From: Spirochaetaceae bacterium
GTDB taxonomy: Bacteria; Spirochaetota; Spirochaetia; SZUA-6; RPPD01
Reading direction: 5' to 3'
Length of the DNA: 7,525 nucleotides
Assembly: GCA_003818675.1 (NCBI GenBank)
Contig: RPPD01000096.1
Location: forward strand, 1 to 7,525
The notes beneath the pieces were generated by a model that saw only the letters and a program-made list of their open reading frames with translations, was not told the DNA's origin and did no database searches. The position numbers and the translations under genes were made by a program. Shown piece after piece: positions 1 to 6,395 of this stretch; position 1 is the stretch's first letter, and every line of letters starts with the position of its first letter.

Positions 1-1
1 G

Positions 2-298
2 ATCACGCTCTCTGCGGGAAAGGAAACCGCATGCATCATTCAGATCTTAAATAAAAATAATGCATGGATCGCGACTGTGTCCAGGATGAAAAATAATGTT
101 CTTGCTGGAAATCCTAAAAATAGCGGCAGATGCGTTGCAGGAACGGCCTTCATCGAGGCGGAGATTCCAGGCAAAGATATAATGCCTGAAGATGCAAGCG
201 TGACTTCATATTCCGTGCTGGTGGAAACACGCACACGTACGGCGGATGGCAATTTCAAGACAATAGACAGCACACCGGCTTTTAACGTCTTTTTTTAA
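2..298 (+). CDS. C-terminal fragment of an unrecognised protein (5' end outside window)
   Basis: An open frame runs from the left edge without a stop for 98 codons and ends at a TAA at 296-298. The first start-like codon inside the window, a GTG at 77, has no evident ribosome binding site, and the frame is open before it. I therefore read this as the tail of a longer gene. The visible protein alternates polar and aliphatic residues in a way that suggests beta strands, for example VTSYSVLVETRTRTADGNFK, and ends in FNVFF. I see no catalytic motif and do not recognise the family. It converges on the ABC transporter gene at 332 with only 33 bp between the stops. The opposite-strand frame at 40-273 looks like a shadow, but the short length leaves some doubt. 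Confidence 0.55.
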   Translation: MTLSAGKETACIIQILNKNNAWIATVSRMKNNVLAGNPKNSGRCVAGTAFIEAEIPGKDIMPEDASVTSYSVLVETRTRTADGNFKTIDSTPAFNVFF

Positions 299-300
299 TG

Positions 301-329
301 GGAATTAGAAATTCCAAATTGTGCTTTGG
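301..329. repeat. Two small overlapping inverted repeats in the convergent gap
   Basis: GGAATT (301-306) and AATTCC (310-315) form a perfect 6-bp inverted repeat with a 3-base loop. CCAAA (314-318) and TTTGG (325-329) form a second one that shares the CC. They fill the space between two convergent stop codons, where a two-way terminator would be expected. Neither is followed by a T tract on either strand, so a standard intrinsic terminator is not shown. The run of seven T at 290-296 lies inside the end of the plus-strand gene, and I found no convincing stem before it. Confidence 0.3.
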
Positions 330-331
330 AG

Positions 332-2113
332 CTACATGGAAAACTGCAGCTCGTGAAGCAAGGTGTATAACCCGTCCTGCGCAAGCAGCTCGTCATGCCT
401 TCCATGCTCCGCAATCCTTCCTCGGTTAATGACATAAATCTTGTCCGCATGACGGATTGTAGAAAGCCTGTGTGCCACAACCACAGTTGTGCGGTCTTTC
501 ATGAGCCGCTCCAGCGCGTCCTGAATCAAAGTCTCTGACTCAGAATCCAGTGCCGAGGTGGCCTCGTCCAAAAGCAGGATCGGCGCATTTTTCAGGATCG
601 CACGCGCAATGGCGATTCTCTGTTTCTGTCCTCCAGAAAGCTTCAATCCACGCTCGCCGATCTGCGTCAAATATCCGTCAGGCTGCACCCAGATAAAATC
701 ATGCGCGTGCGCGAGGGATGCGGCATGCTGTATCTCTTCAGTTGAAGCATCCAGTTTTCCGTAGCGTATGTTTTCTTCAATTGTGCCATCAAAGAGAAAA
801 CTCTCCTGCGACACATATGCCATGCCGGCCAGGTCTCCACCTGCCCGGCTGTGCAATGGCTGGCCGTCAATTTCAATGCTGCCTGAATCGGGTGTGTAGA
901 AGCCCAAAAGCAACTTCAGGATCGTGGACTTGCCGCCCCCCGAAGGCCCCACCAGTGCTGTTACGCTGTCGCGCGGGATTGACATTGTGACGTCGCACAG
1001 GGCTTCTTTCCTTTCTCTGTCATATGAGAATGTTACATTCTTCAAATTTATTACCTTGAAGGCGATACCAGGCTTTTCTTCTGCTGATGCTTTAATTGTT
1101 GACGCCGTCACAAACGCCGCCGGGTCAGCGGCAGTCCCGGACTCCTCGTCAAACAATTCAAATGCGCGCTCGGCACCGGCCAGGGCCTCCTGCAAGAGCG
1201 GCAAATGCTGGCTGGCGGAGAGTATGCACCAGTTGAAGCCGGACTGCAGCGTGATGAGGGCAAGCAGGGTTCCAAGATCGGTGAAGTCCACGGCCAGGAG
1301 GAATACTCCTGCCGCAATCATTCCAATGCTTGAAAACATCCGCATCAGGTATATTGTGGAGTCGAGGGACCCGGTCACCACGGAACGCCTGATGCTCTGG
1401 ACTGTCACATCCTGGTTGGGTTTTTCAAATCCCGCAGAAAGTTTTTCCTCGAGGTGGAACATCCTGATGACCTGGAAACTCGAAAGAATATCCACCAGTC
1501 TCTCTGTTATGCTTCCGAGGCTCTTCTGGATGCGGTCGCTCAATTTCCTGATCGGTGCGGAAAAGAGCAGGTTGACCGAGCCGATTACGACATTATAGAT
1601 GATAAGGATGCCGCCAAGCCTCCAGTCCAGGAAAACCATGCCCGTCCCGTAAGCGATGGCGTTTACAGCAGGGGCCACAAACCTGCGCAGGCGTCCACCG
1701 TATATGGAACCAATGGCATTCACGTCATTTGTCATCCTTGAGACAATGTCCCCCGAATGCCGTTTCTCAAAATACCCCACCGGCAGGTTCGCAACGTGCC
1801 TGAAGATGCCGGTCTGCAGGTCATAGTAAGCCCGCTTGGCATTTGCATTGTACCACCAGCGCGTGAGAAGGAATGGAACAGAGAGTACAAATACGATGGA
1901 GACAAAAATCACGCACGAGGAAAACAGCAGCTCCGTGTCGGCGGGTGAGGCGGTTATTGCGTTTATGATGTTCCTCATGGTAAATGACTGCAGGACTGAT
2001 ATCAGGGCATACAGAAGCGTCCCGCCCAGCATGCCTGCAAAATACATCACCGCGCGGGGCCTTATAAAATCAAGTATTCTCCTGAAATTGCCCTTTTTCC
2101 TTTCCCGCATCAT
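332..2113 (-). CDS. ABC exporter half-transporter (membrane domain plus ATPase domain), downstream partner
   Basis: This is a 593-residue fused half-transporter of the MsbA/LmrA type that would pump a substrate out across the inner membrane using ATP. Six hydrophobic segments lie near residues 22-42, 62-84, 145-164, 168-184, 252-274 and 282-301, followed by the nucleotide-binding domain. That domain has Walker A GPSGGGKST (389-397), Q-loop Gln436, signature LSGGQ (492-496), Walker B ILLLDE with catalytic Glu517, D-loop SALD and switch His548. All are canonical and the length is normal for the family. I chose the ATG at 2113 because it overlaps the preceding stop as ATGA and has GGGGAG 8 bases upstream. 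An in-frame ATG at 2152 would add 13 residues and overlap the upstream gene by 43 bp without comparable support. The adjacent paralogue suggests a heterodimer. The substrate (drug, lipid or peptide) cannot be told from sequence. Confidence 0.93.
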   Translation of the reverse strand: MMRERKKGNFRRILDFIRPRAVMYFAGMLGGTLLYALISVLQSFTMRNIINAITASPADTELLFSSCVIFVSIVFVLSVPFLLTRWWYNANAKRAYYDLQTGIFRHVANLPVGYFEKRHSGDIVSRMTNDVNAIGSIYGGRLRRFVAPAVNAIAYGTGMVFLDWRLGGILIIYNVVIGSVNLLFSAPIRKLSDRIQKSLGSITERLVDILSSFQVIRMFHLEEKLSAGFEKPNQDVTVQSIRRSVVTGSLDSTIYLMRMFSSIGMIAAGVFLLAVDFTDLGTLLALITLQSGFNWCILSASQHLPLLQEALAGAERAFELFDEESGTAADPAAFVTASTIKASAEEKPGIAFKVINLKNVTFSYDRERKEALCDVTMSIPRDSVTALVGPSGGGKSTILKLLLGFYTPDSGSIEIDGQPLHSRAGGDLAGMAYVSQESFLFDGTIEENIRYGKLDASTEEIQHAASLAHAHDFIWVQPDGYLTQIGERGLKLSGGQKQRIAIARAILKNAPILLLDEATSALDSESETLIQDALERLMKDRTTVVVAHRLSTIRHADKIYVINRGRIAEHGRHDELLAQDGLYTLLHELQFSM

Positions 2114-2127
2114 TGTACAGACTCCCC
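2108..2127 (-). promoter_or_regulatory. Ribosome binding site and ATGA stop/start overlap joining the two ABC genes
   Basis: On the minus strand GGGGAG (2127-2122) sits 8 bases before the ATG at 2113-2111. The TGA that ends the upstream ABC gene (2112-2110) shares bases with that ATG, giving ATGATG. This arrangement is typical of translational coupling, which helps keep two subunits at similar levels. It decides the start of the downstream gene. A second ATG follows directly at 2110. Confidence 0.8.
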
Positions 2128-3909
2128 GAGCCGCAGTTCGTCTATCCTGCACTGCTTCAGATAAAGCCTGTAGTATGCTCCCTTTTTCTCAAGAAGTTCA
2201 TGATGGCCGCCCTCCTCGACGATTTTTCCCTTGTCAAGGACGATAATATTGTCAGCCTTCTGGATGGTTGAAAGCCTGTGTGCGATGATGAGTACAGTGC
2301 GTTTTTCCATCACACGGGAGAGAGCCTCGGAAACCAAAGCCTCTGAGTGGGCGTCCAGCGCGGATGTAGGTTCGTCCAGGAGCAGGATGGGAGCGTTCTT
2401 CAAAACCGCCCTTGCGATCTCCAGACGCTGGCGCTGGCCGCCGGAAAGCCTGTTGCCGCGTTCACCTATGAAAGTGTCATATCCTTGCGGCAGTTCCATT
2501 ATGAAATCATGCGCATTGGCGGTTTTCGAAGCGGAGATTATTTCATCCGTACCGGCACCAGGCTTGCCGCAGGAGATATTCTCCAGCACTGTTCCCGCAA
2601 AGAGGTATGTGTCCTGCGCCACAATGCTATACATGGACCGGATGGCTTCGGGTTTCCACCTGGCGTACGGCCTGTGTTCTAGCATGATTTCGCCTGCTGC
2701 AGGTTCATGAAACGCGCACAGGAGCTTGAAAAGGGTTGTCTTCCCGCTCCCGGACACACCAGCTATGGCCGTGATGGATTTTTCAGGAACACTGAAGGAA
2801 AGTCCCGAGAAAACAGGCTCGTGCTCCGCGCCGTTGTAGGAAAAATCGACCTGCCTGAACTCGATAATCTGCGGACAACCCGGGCCCTGGTTTTCGCCTG
2901 CATCACGCACAAACCCGTCCGTGCGTTCCACTGGTTCGGCCAAAAGATCCTGTATTCGTTTCATTGAGGCGGAAGCGAGCCTGGCCTCTGAAATCAGGGC
3001 CGGTATTTCCTGGAGCGGGTCCATCAGGAAGTGTATCAGATACGAAAATGCAAAGAGGCTTCCCGCGGTCATTCCATTATTTCCAGTGATGACGAAATAT
3101 CCGCCCAGGCTGATAATCACGATATAAGGCAGGAACGATGTAAATATTTCAAGAGGCGCCTGGTTTGCGTTCAGGCGCTGGCGCTTTAGCATGTTTTTCA
3201 GGAACACGTCACCTGACTGCTTGTACTTGTCAAAAAGCGTTTCTTCCAGGTGGTAGGTCTTCACAACCGGTATACCCGCAATCGTATCCTGCGCAACAGA
3301 GTTCATTTTCCCCAGGGCCTCCCTCTCTATTGCCGCATATTTGCTCCACGGCCTGAGAATGAGGTTGTCCAGGTAAAGCAGTAAAGGCACAAACCCGAAA
3401 GCGGCGAGTGTCAACAGCGGATGCATGAAAGTGAGATAAGCCACAACTATGGCAAAAATGAGCGGGTAATAGACAAGCTTCGGAAAACTGTCCTGGAAAA
3501 AGGTACGCAGTTCACCGAGATCATTGTTTAGACGTGAAATAGTGTCGCCTGAATGACGGTTTTCAATCCTGGAAAAGCGGGAAGCAAGAAGTGAATCCAC
3601 CGAGCGCTTCCGCAGATCGCGCACTACGCGAAAACTGTAGATCCCTGCGGTTGTTTTGGAAACGAACCTGCAAACCATTCCGAGCGCCACGATTCCGCCA
3701 ATCAGCGGCAGGATCCCGACAAGCATTTGCATTCCATCGCCCTGGATCACGTCAGTTATGGTCTTTACGAAATATCCGGAGGCCGCATCCGCGACAGCGG
3801 TGCCGATCACTGCAAGAATATTCAGAATGACAAATAATTTATACGGACCTGCAAGGCCCATGAGTGCGGGGAGAAATGATATGGAGGCGCTCTTTTTTTC
3901 CTTTTTCAT
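2110..3909 (-). CDS. ABC exporter half-transporter (membrane domain plus ATPase domain), upstream partner
   Basis: This 599-residue half-transporter has the same architecture as its downstream neighbour. Hydrophobic segments lie near residues 24-43, 62-80, 142-160, 165-185, 258-277 and 283-298. An ATPase domain follows, with Walker A GVSGSGKTT (384-392), Q-loop Gln432, signature LSGGQ (488-492), Walker B ILLLDE with catalytic Glu513, D-loop SALD and His544. The RHSGDTISRLNND stretch near 118-130 matches the coupling region common in this family and has a close counterpart in the neighbour (RHSGDIVSRMTND). The two proteins are clearly related but far from identical, as expected for an old tandem pair forming a heterodimer. 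The ATG at 3909 lies about 20 bases after a predicted transcription start and lacks a clear Shine-Dalgarno, so its start is less certain than the neighbour's. The substrate is unknown. Confidence 0.93.
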   Translation of the reverse strand: MKKEKKSASISFLPALMGLAGPYKLFVILNILAVIGTAVADAASGYFVKTITDVIQGDGMQMLVGILPLIGGIVALGMVCRFVSKTTAGIYSFRVVRDLRKRSVDSLLASRFSRIENRHSGDTISRLNNDLGELRTFFQDSFPKLVYYPLIFAIVVAYLTFMHPLLTLAAFGFVPLLLYLDNLILRPWSKYAAIEREALGKMNSVAQDTIAGIPVVKTYHLEETLFDKYKQSGDVFLKNMLKRQRLNANQAPLEIFTSFLPYIVIISLGGYFVITGNNGMTAGSLFAFSYLIHFLMDPLQEIPALISEARLASASMKRIQDLLAEPVERTDGFVRDAGENQGPGCPQIIEFRQVDFSYNGAEHEPVFSGLSFSVPEKSITAIAGVSGSGKTTLFKLLCAFHEPAAGEIMLEHRPYARWKPEAIRSMYSIVAQDTYLFAGTVLENISCGKPGAGTDEIISASKTANAHDFIMELPQGYDTFIGERGNRLSGGQRQRLEIARAVLKNAPILLLDEPTSALDAHSEALVSEALSRVMEKRTVLIIAHRLSTIQKADNIIVLDKGKIVEEGGHHELLEKKGAYYRLYLKQCRIDELRLGESVQ

Positions 3910-3936
3910 GAGGGATGGCTTTCTGGGTATAAAAAG

Positions 3937-3966
3937 ATAATACGCAAAAGCCTGATTTCAGGTCAA
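3937..3966 (-). promoter_or_regulatory. Sigma70-type promoter of the ABC transporter operon
   Basis: Read on the minus strand, a -35 box TTGACC (3966-3961) and a -10 box TATTAT (3942-3937) are separated by 18 bases. Both differ from consensus at one position. Transcription would begin near 3930, leaving an untranslated leader of about 20 bases before the ATG at 3909. It lies just after the terminator of the preceding unit, so the ABC pair appears to be a separate transcription unit. Confidence 0.7.
3951..3962. promoter_or_regulatory. Palindrome inside the ABC promoter, candidate operator
   Basis: CCTGATTTCAGG is an inverted repeat with 5-base arms (CCTGA/TCAGG) around two central bases. It lies in the spacer of the predicted promoter and overlaps two bases of the -35 box. 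A repressor bound there would block RNA polymerase, as is common for drug-efflux genes. No regulator gene is in the window, so the function is inferred from position only. Confidence 0.4.
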
Positions 3967-3988
3967 GATATAACAGTGCTTTTTTGAC

Positions 3989-4011
3989 AAAAACCCGGAA
4001 AAATTGCGGGT
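3989..4011 (-). terminator. Rho-independent terminator after cinA
   Basis: On the minus strand ACCCG (4011-4007) pairs with CGGGT (3997-3993) around a 9-base loop, and the T tract (3993-3989) begins with the last base of the stem. It starts 11 bases after the cinA stop codon and precedes the ABC promoter. The stem is short, so termination may be partial. Confidence 0.6.
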
Positions 4012-4021
4012 ACGCCGGTGT

Positions 4022-5236
4022 TTATTGTTTTCCAGGACCCCAGCCTGCCAGTTGCCGGAGAACCTCAACGAAAGCAAACACAATAGCGCGCTTTATAATG
4101 CGCTCACGTGTACCTGCAAATATTTCCTTGAGATGGAAATATTTGTCCCTGACAAGAAATCCGAAATGTACAATACCGATTGGCTTGGCATCACTTCCTC
4201 CATCCGGGCCTGCAATTCCGGAGACAGAGATGCATACGTCGGCACCGGTCGTTTTGCGAAGACCATATGCCATTTCGCTGACAGTATCCTGTGAGACAGC
4301 CCCGCTTCTTATCAGGGTTTCAGAAGAGACTCCCAGAAGCTTTTCCTTCAATTCATTTGAATAAGCAATTATCCCGCCCACAAGCGCCTTTGAAGCCCCG
4401 GGATTTTTTACAAACTCCCCGGCCATCTGCCCGCCGGTGATAGATTCCGCAAACGAGATCGTGAGTTTTTGTGCAATCAGACAGTCCAGAAGAAGCTTCG
4501 AAAGCGGAGCGTCTTTCGTGAAAAACACATCGTGTTCTTTAAGAATCCGGCGTGCTTTTTCGCCGTCCGCTTTCACAAGATCCAGGTCTCCGGCATCTAT
4601 TCCTGCAAAATTGCTGAAGTGAAGTTCGACAAAACAATCCTGGCTGAAATAATAACCCGTCTCCGACTGGAAGCCTGCATCCTCCAGCATGTCCGCGAGT
4701 GCACTCTCCCCTATCTGGTAGCAGCGCAGGACCTCGGCAGCCGGTTCTCCCCCAAGCAGATCATACTGAATCAATTTTTCCCCAAGTGCCTTCCGGATCA
4801 TGGGCTGGTTTTCCAAAGGAGGCCCTGGCAGAAGCACAAAATATTTTCCTTCATGGACATACCACATGCCCGGCGCGGTTCCATTTTCATTTTTAAGCGC
4901 CTCTGCGCCTGGTATGGTGAACGCCTGCCGCTTGTTCGACCCGGCCGCCTTTACCCATCGCTTCGAGATATAGGACTCGATCTGCTTCCAAAGCACGGGG
5001 TCAAACGCAAGTTTTTTCCCGACGTGCGCGGCAAGGGCTTCCCGCGTGAGGTCGTCCGTGGTGGGGCCAAGGCCGCCGGTGGCGATGCCCAGATCAAAGG
5101 AAGCCGCGCTTTCAAACGCGGCGACGATGTCGGCAAGCGTGTCGGCGACATTCTCGCGCAGCCAGACGCGGATCCCGCGAACGGTAAGCCAGCGCGAGAG
5201 AAATGTCGCGTTGGTGTCATCTATCTTGCCTTTCAT
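4022..5236 (-). CDS. cinA: CinA-family protein: molybdopterin-binding-like domain plus NMN deamidase domain
   Basis: The two-domain CinA architecture is clear. The N-terminal MoCF-type half carries ATGGLGPTTDDLTREALA (52-69) and LPGPP (136-140). The C-terminal half, the PncC-type nicotinamide mononucleotide deamidase domain, carries AESITGG (263-269), with Ser265 in the place of the catalytic serine of AESCTGG in relatives, followed by the GAVS and GIAGPDGG motifs (340-347). Family knowledge assigns NMN recycling to nicotinate mononucleotide in the cytoplasm, and an ADP-ribose pyrophosphatase role to the N-terminal half. The coordinates use the first conventional start, ATG at 5236, which gives 404 residues. 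That protein lacks the first conserved strand, because codons upstream of it read AAIIGIGTEI in frame. The natural start is therefore probably the ATC at 5275, 4 bases after AGGAGG (417 residues). The nearest upstream in-frame stop is at 5287-5285. The gene follows the lipase closely and is probably co-transcribed with it. Confidence 0.9.
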   Translation of the reverse strand: MKGKIDDTNATFLSRWLTVRGIRVWLRENVADTLADIVAAFESAASFDLGIATGGLGPTTDDLTREALAAHVGKKLAFDPVLWKQIESYISKRWVKAAGSNKRQAFTIPGAEALKNENGTAPGMWYVHEGKYFVLLPGPPLENQPMIRKALGEKLIQYDLLGGEPAAEVLRCYQIGESALADMLEDAGFQSETGYYFSQDCFVELHFSNFAGIDAGDLDLVKADGEKARRILKEHDVFFTKDAPLSKLLLDCLIAQKLTISFAESITGGQMAGEFVKNPGASKALVGGIIAYSNELKEKLLGVSSETLIRSGAVSQDTVSEMAYGLRKTTGADVCISVSGIAGPDGGSDAKPIGIVHFGFLVRDKYFHLKEIFAGTRERIIKRAIVFAFVEVLRQLAGWGPGKQ

Positions 5237-5272
5237 TATCTCGGTGCCTATGCCGATGATGGCCGCGGTACT

Positions 5273-5285
5273 GATGTGTCCTCCT
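5273..5285 (-). promoter_or_regulatory. Strong Shine-Dalgarno before a non-standard cinA start
   Basis: On the minus strand AGGAGG (5285-5280) is followed by ACAC and then ATC (5275-5273). That ATC is in frame with cinA and opens the reading ISTAAIIGIGTEI, the form expected of a CinA N-terminus if the first codon is read as Met. No ATG, GTG or TTG exists in this frame between the stop at 5287-5285 and the ATG at 5236. The site lies just after the lipase stop, which fits a coupled start. Confidence 0.6.
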
Positions 5286-5292
5286 CATGCGA

Positions 5293-6123
5293 TCAGTGAA
5301 AGAATCCCCGATGGTGATCAGCATTTTGCAATACCGCAAGGTAGGTATCAATATGGTGATTTATATCAATATCATTTTCCTGGACTGTACAGTCAACTGG
5401 AGTATCCACATGGGAAAAATATCCTCCTGCCAATATGCCAAAGGGCAAAGGCAGCGGCAGTGTTGTTACAATGTCTGAAGTATTTGCCACCCGGAAACTT
5501 CTTTTGCCAAACGACTGGTTATAGGCTTTTACAAATGCATCGTCCCCCACCCTGGGGCATCCAAAAGTATATATGGCATTGATTTTGGATTTCATGTTCA
5601 TTTCAATTTCCGGGGAGGCCAGCGTCACCAGGGCACCGCCCAGACTGTGACCCGCAATAAACAGCTTTTTCTTTTTGCCGTTTTTCAGGAGAAAGTCCAT
5701 AATGGTTTCCCTGACCGATTTATATGTCTGGATAAATCCATCATGTACTTTCCCATGGTTCGGCAGGAGGTATTCCTTCATATTGAAGCTCAGATTGTTC
5801 GCCCATTCCTTGATGGTTTTGGTACCCCTGAAGATGAGGTATAATCTGTCTCCCTGCTTTGCAAAAAAACCAATAGGTATTTTAAAATCCCTGTTTTTCT
5901 TTTTGCTGGCAGTATCCAGAAAAGAAAAATCAAATCCAAAATATTTCCTGTACAGCCCCTTTCCGGAATTCCACGGATATGTTATCTCACCAAGCAGCTT
6001 ATAGTCTCCTGATAATTCCCATTTCTGTTCTTTTTCAAATGCAGTGAATTGATCATATGCCTGAACTATCAGTTTCCCAAGTTTAATTGATAATTTTCTA
6101 TTAAAATATTTGGGGAAATACAT
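5293..6123 (-). CDS. Class 3 (alpha/beta hydrolase) lipase family protein
   Basis: This 276-residue protein fits the Lipase_3 family, serine esterases that cleave acylglycerols or related esters. The nucleophile elbow GHSLGG (158-163) places the catalytic serine at 160. FRGT (98-101) fits the oxyanion-hole strand. Asp217 in NTSDIV and His256 or His257 in INHHIDTYL complete the expected triad in the right order. TFGCPRVGDDAF (186-197) is another family hallmark. There is no signal peptide or membrane segment, and the N-terminus is rich in Lys and aromatic residues, so the sequence predicts a cytoplasmic or non-classically exported enzyme. An in-frame TAA 12 bases upstream and the lack of other nearby start codons fix the ATG at 6123. 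The gene is visibly AT-richer than its neighbours; sampled 60-base lines are about 30-42% G+C against up to 75% in the 5' part of cinA. This may mark a separate origin. The natural substrate is unknown. Confidence 0.9.
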   Translation of the reverse strand: MYFPKYFNRKLSIKLGKLIVQAYDQFTAFEKEQKWELSGDYKLLGEITYPWNSGKGLYRKYFGFDFSFLDTASKKKNRDFKIPIGFFAKQGDRLYLIFRGTKTIKEWANNLSFNMKEYLLPNHGKVHDGFIQTYKSVRETIMDFLLKNGKKKKLFIAGHSLGGALVTLASPEIEMNMKSKINAIYTFGCPRVGDDAFVKAYNQSFGKRSFRVANTSDIVTTLPLPLPFGILAGGYFSHVDTPVDCTVQENDIDINHHIDTYLAVLQNADHHRGFFH

Positions 6124-6129
6124 TCCACC

Positions 6130-6158
6130 AGTTTAATGTCCAATTCTTTTACTGTCAA
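6130..6158 (-). promoter_or_regulatory. Sigma70-type promoter of the lipase-cinA unit
   Basis: On the minus strand a perfect -35 box TTGACA (6158-6153) is followed after exactly 17 bases by TAAACT (6135-6130), a 4-of-6 match to the -10 consensus. The predicted transcription start falls on or next to the lipase ATG at 6123, so the mRNA would have almost no leader. No usable Shine-Dalgarno is present; GGTGGA directly abuts the ATG. Confidence 0.65.
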
Positions 6159-6395
6159 ACATGCGTTTTGCCGCCACAATACCATATTTGCCCCTGTTCC
6201 TTATGGCGGTCGGCCTGTGCGGATCAGGTAGAACAACCTGGATGGATCTGCCGGCTGAGGTCATCCCTTATCATGACAGACTCCTTTATTTTAGGTTCTG
6301 CGGTCATATTTTCCATACTGCATATGATCAGGATGGCGCGAATATCCATTAAATAACCGGATTCTTGTTCCTGTCATAACAGCCCCATTGTCCAT
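6159..6395. other. Intergenic stretch between the transglutaminase-like gene and the lipase promoter
   Basis: This is about 240 bp without a gene I can support. It contains a 63-codon plus-strand open frame (6161-6352), which starts with a hydrophobic stretch (IPYLPLFLMAVGLC) but has no Shine-Dalgarno and overlaps a second open frame (6168-6356). A short hairpin (CAGGT 6225-6229, ACCTG 6236-6240) has no T tract. I found no clear terminator after the transglutaminase-like gene, so read-through toward the lipase is possible. Confidence 0.4.

Noticed and set aside
924..1598. Plus-strand open frame of 224 codons opposite the downstream ABC gene
   Set aside because: It is a shadow of the ATPase and membrane domains on the other strand, with no ribosome binding site or domain of its own.
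2114..2152. Longer start (ATG at 2152) for the downstream ABC gene
   Set aside because: It would overlap the upstream coding region by 43 bp, while the ATG at 2113 has a good Shine-Dalgarno and an ATGA overlap.
5230..5288. ATG at 5288 as an alternative cinA start
   Set aside because: It is in a different frame, hits a stop after about 23 codons and would contain the Shine-Dalgarno. It would require an indel to reach the CinA frame.
4469..5299. Long plus-strand open frame (276 codons) opposite cinA
   Set aside because: It mirrors the CinA gene, whose motifs are unmistakable on the minus strand. The translated plus-strand product has no recognisable domain and a biased basic composition, as expected of a shadow in a GC-rich gene.
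6050..6330. 11-bp inverted repeat TGATCATATGC (6050-6060) and GCATATGATCA (6320-6330)
   Set aside because: Several matches of this length are expected by chance in 7.5 kb, and the arms lie about 260 bp apart, one inside the lipase coding region.
6161..6352. 63-codon plus-strand frame with a signal-peptide-like start
   Set aside because: There is no Shine-Dalgarno and no plus-strand promoter. The residue before the Cys in AVGLC does not fit a lipobox, and another open frame overlaps it almost completely. It could be a remnant, but the evidence is too thin.
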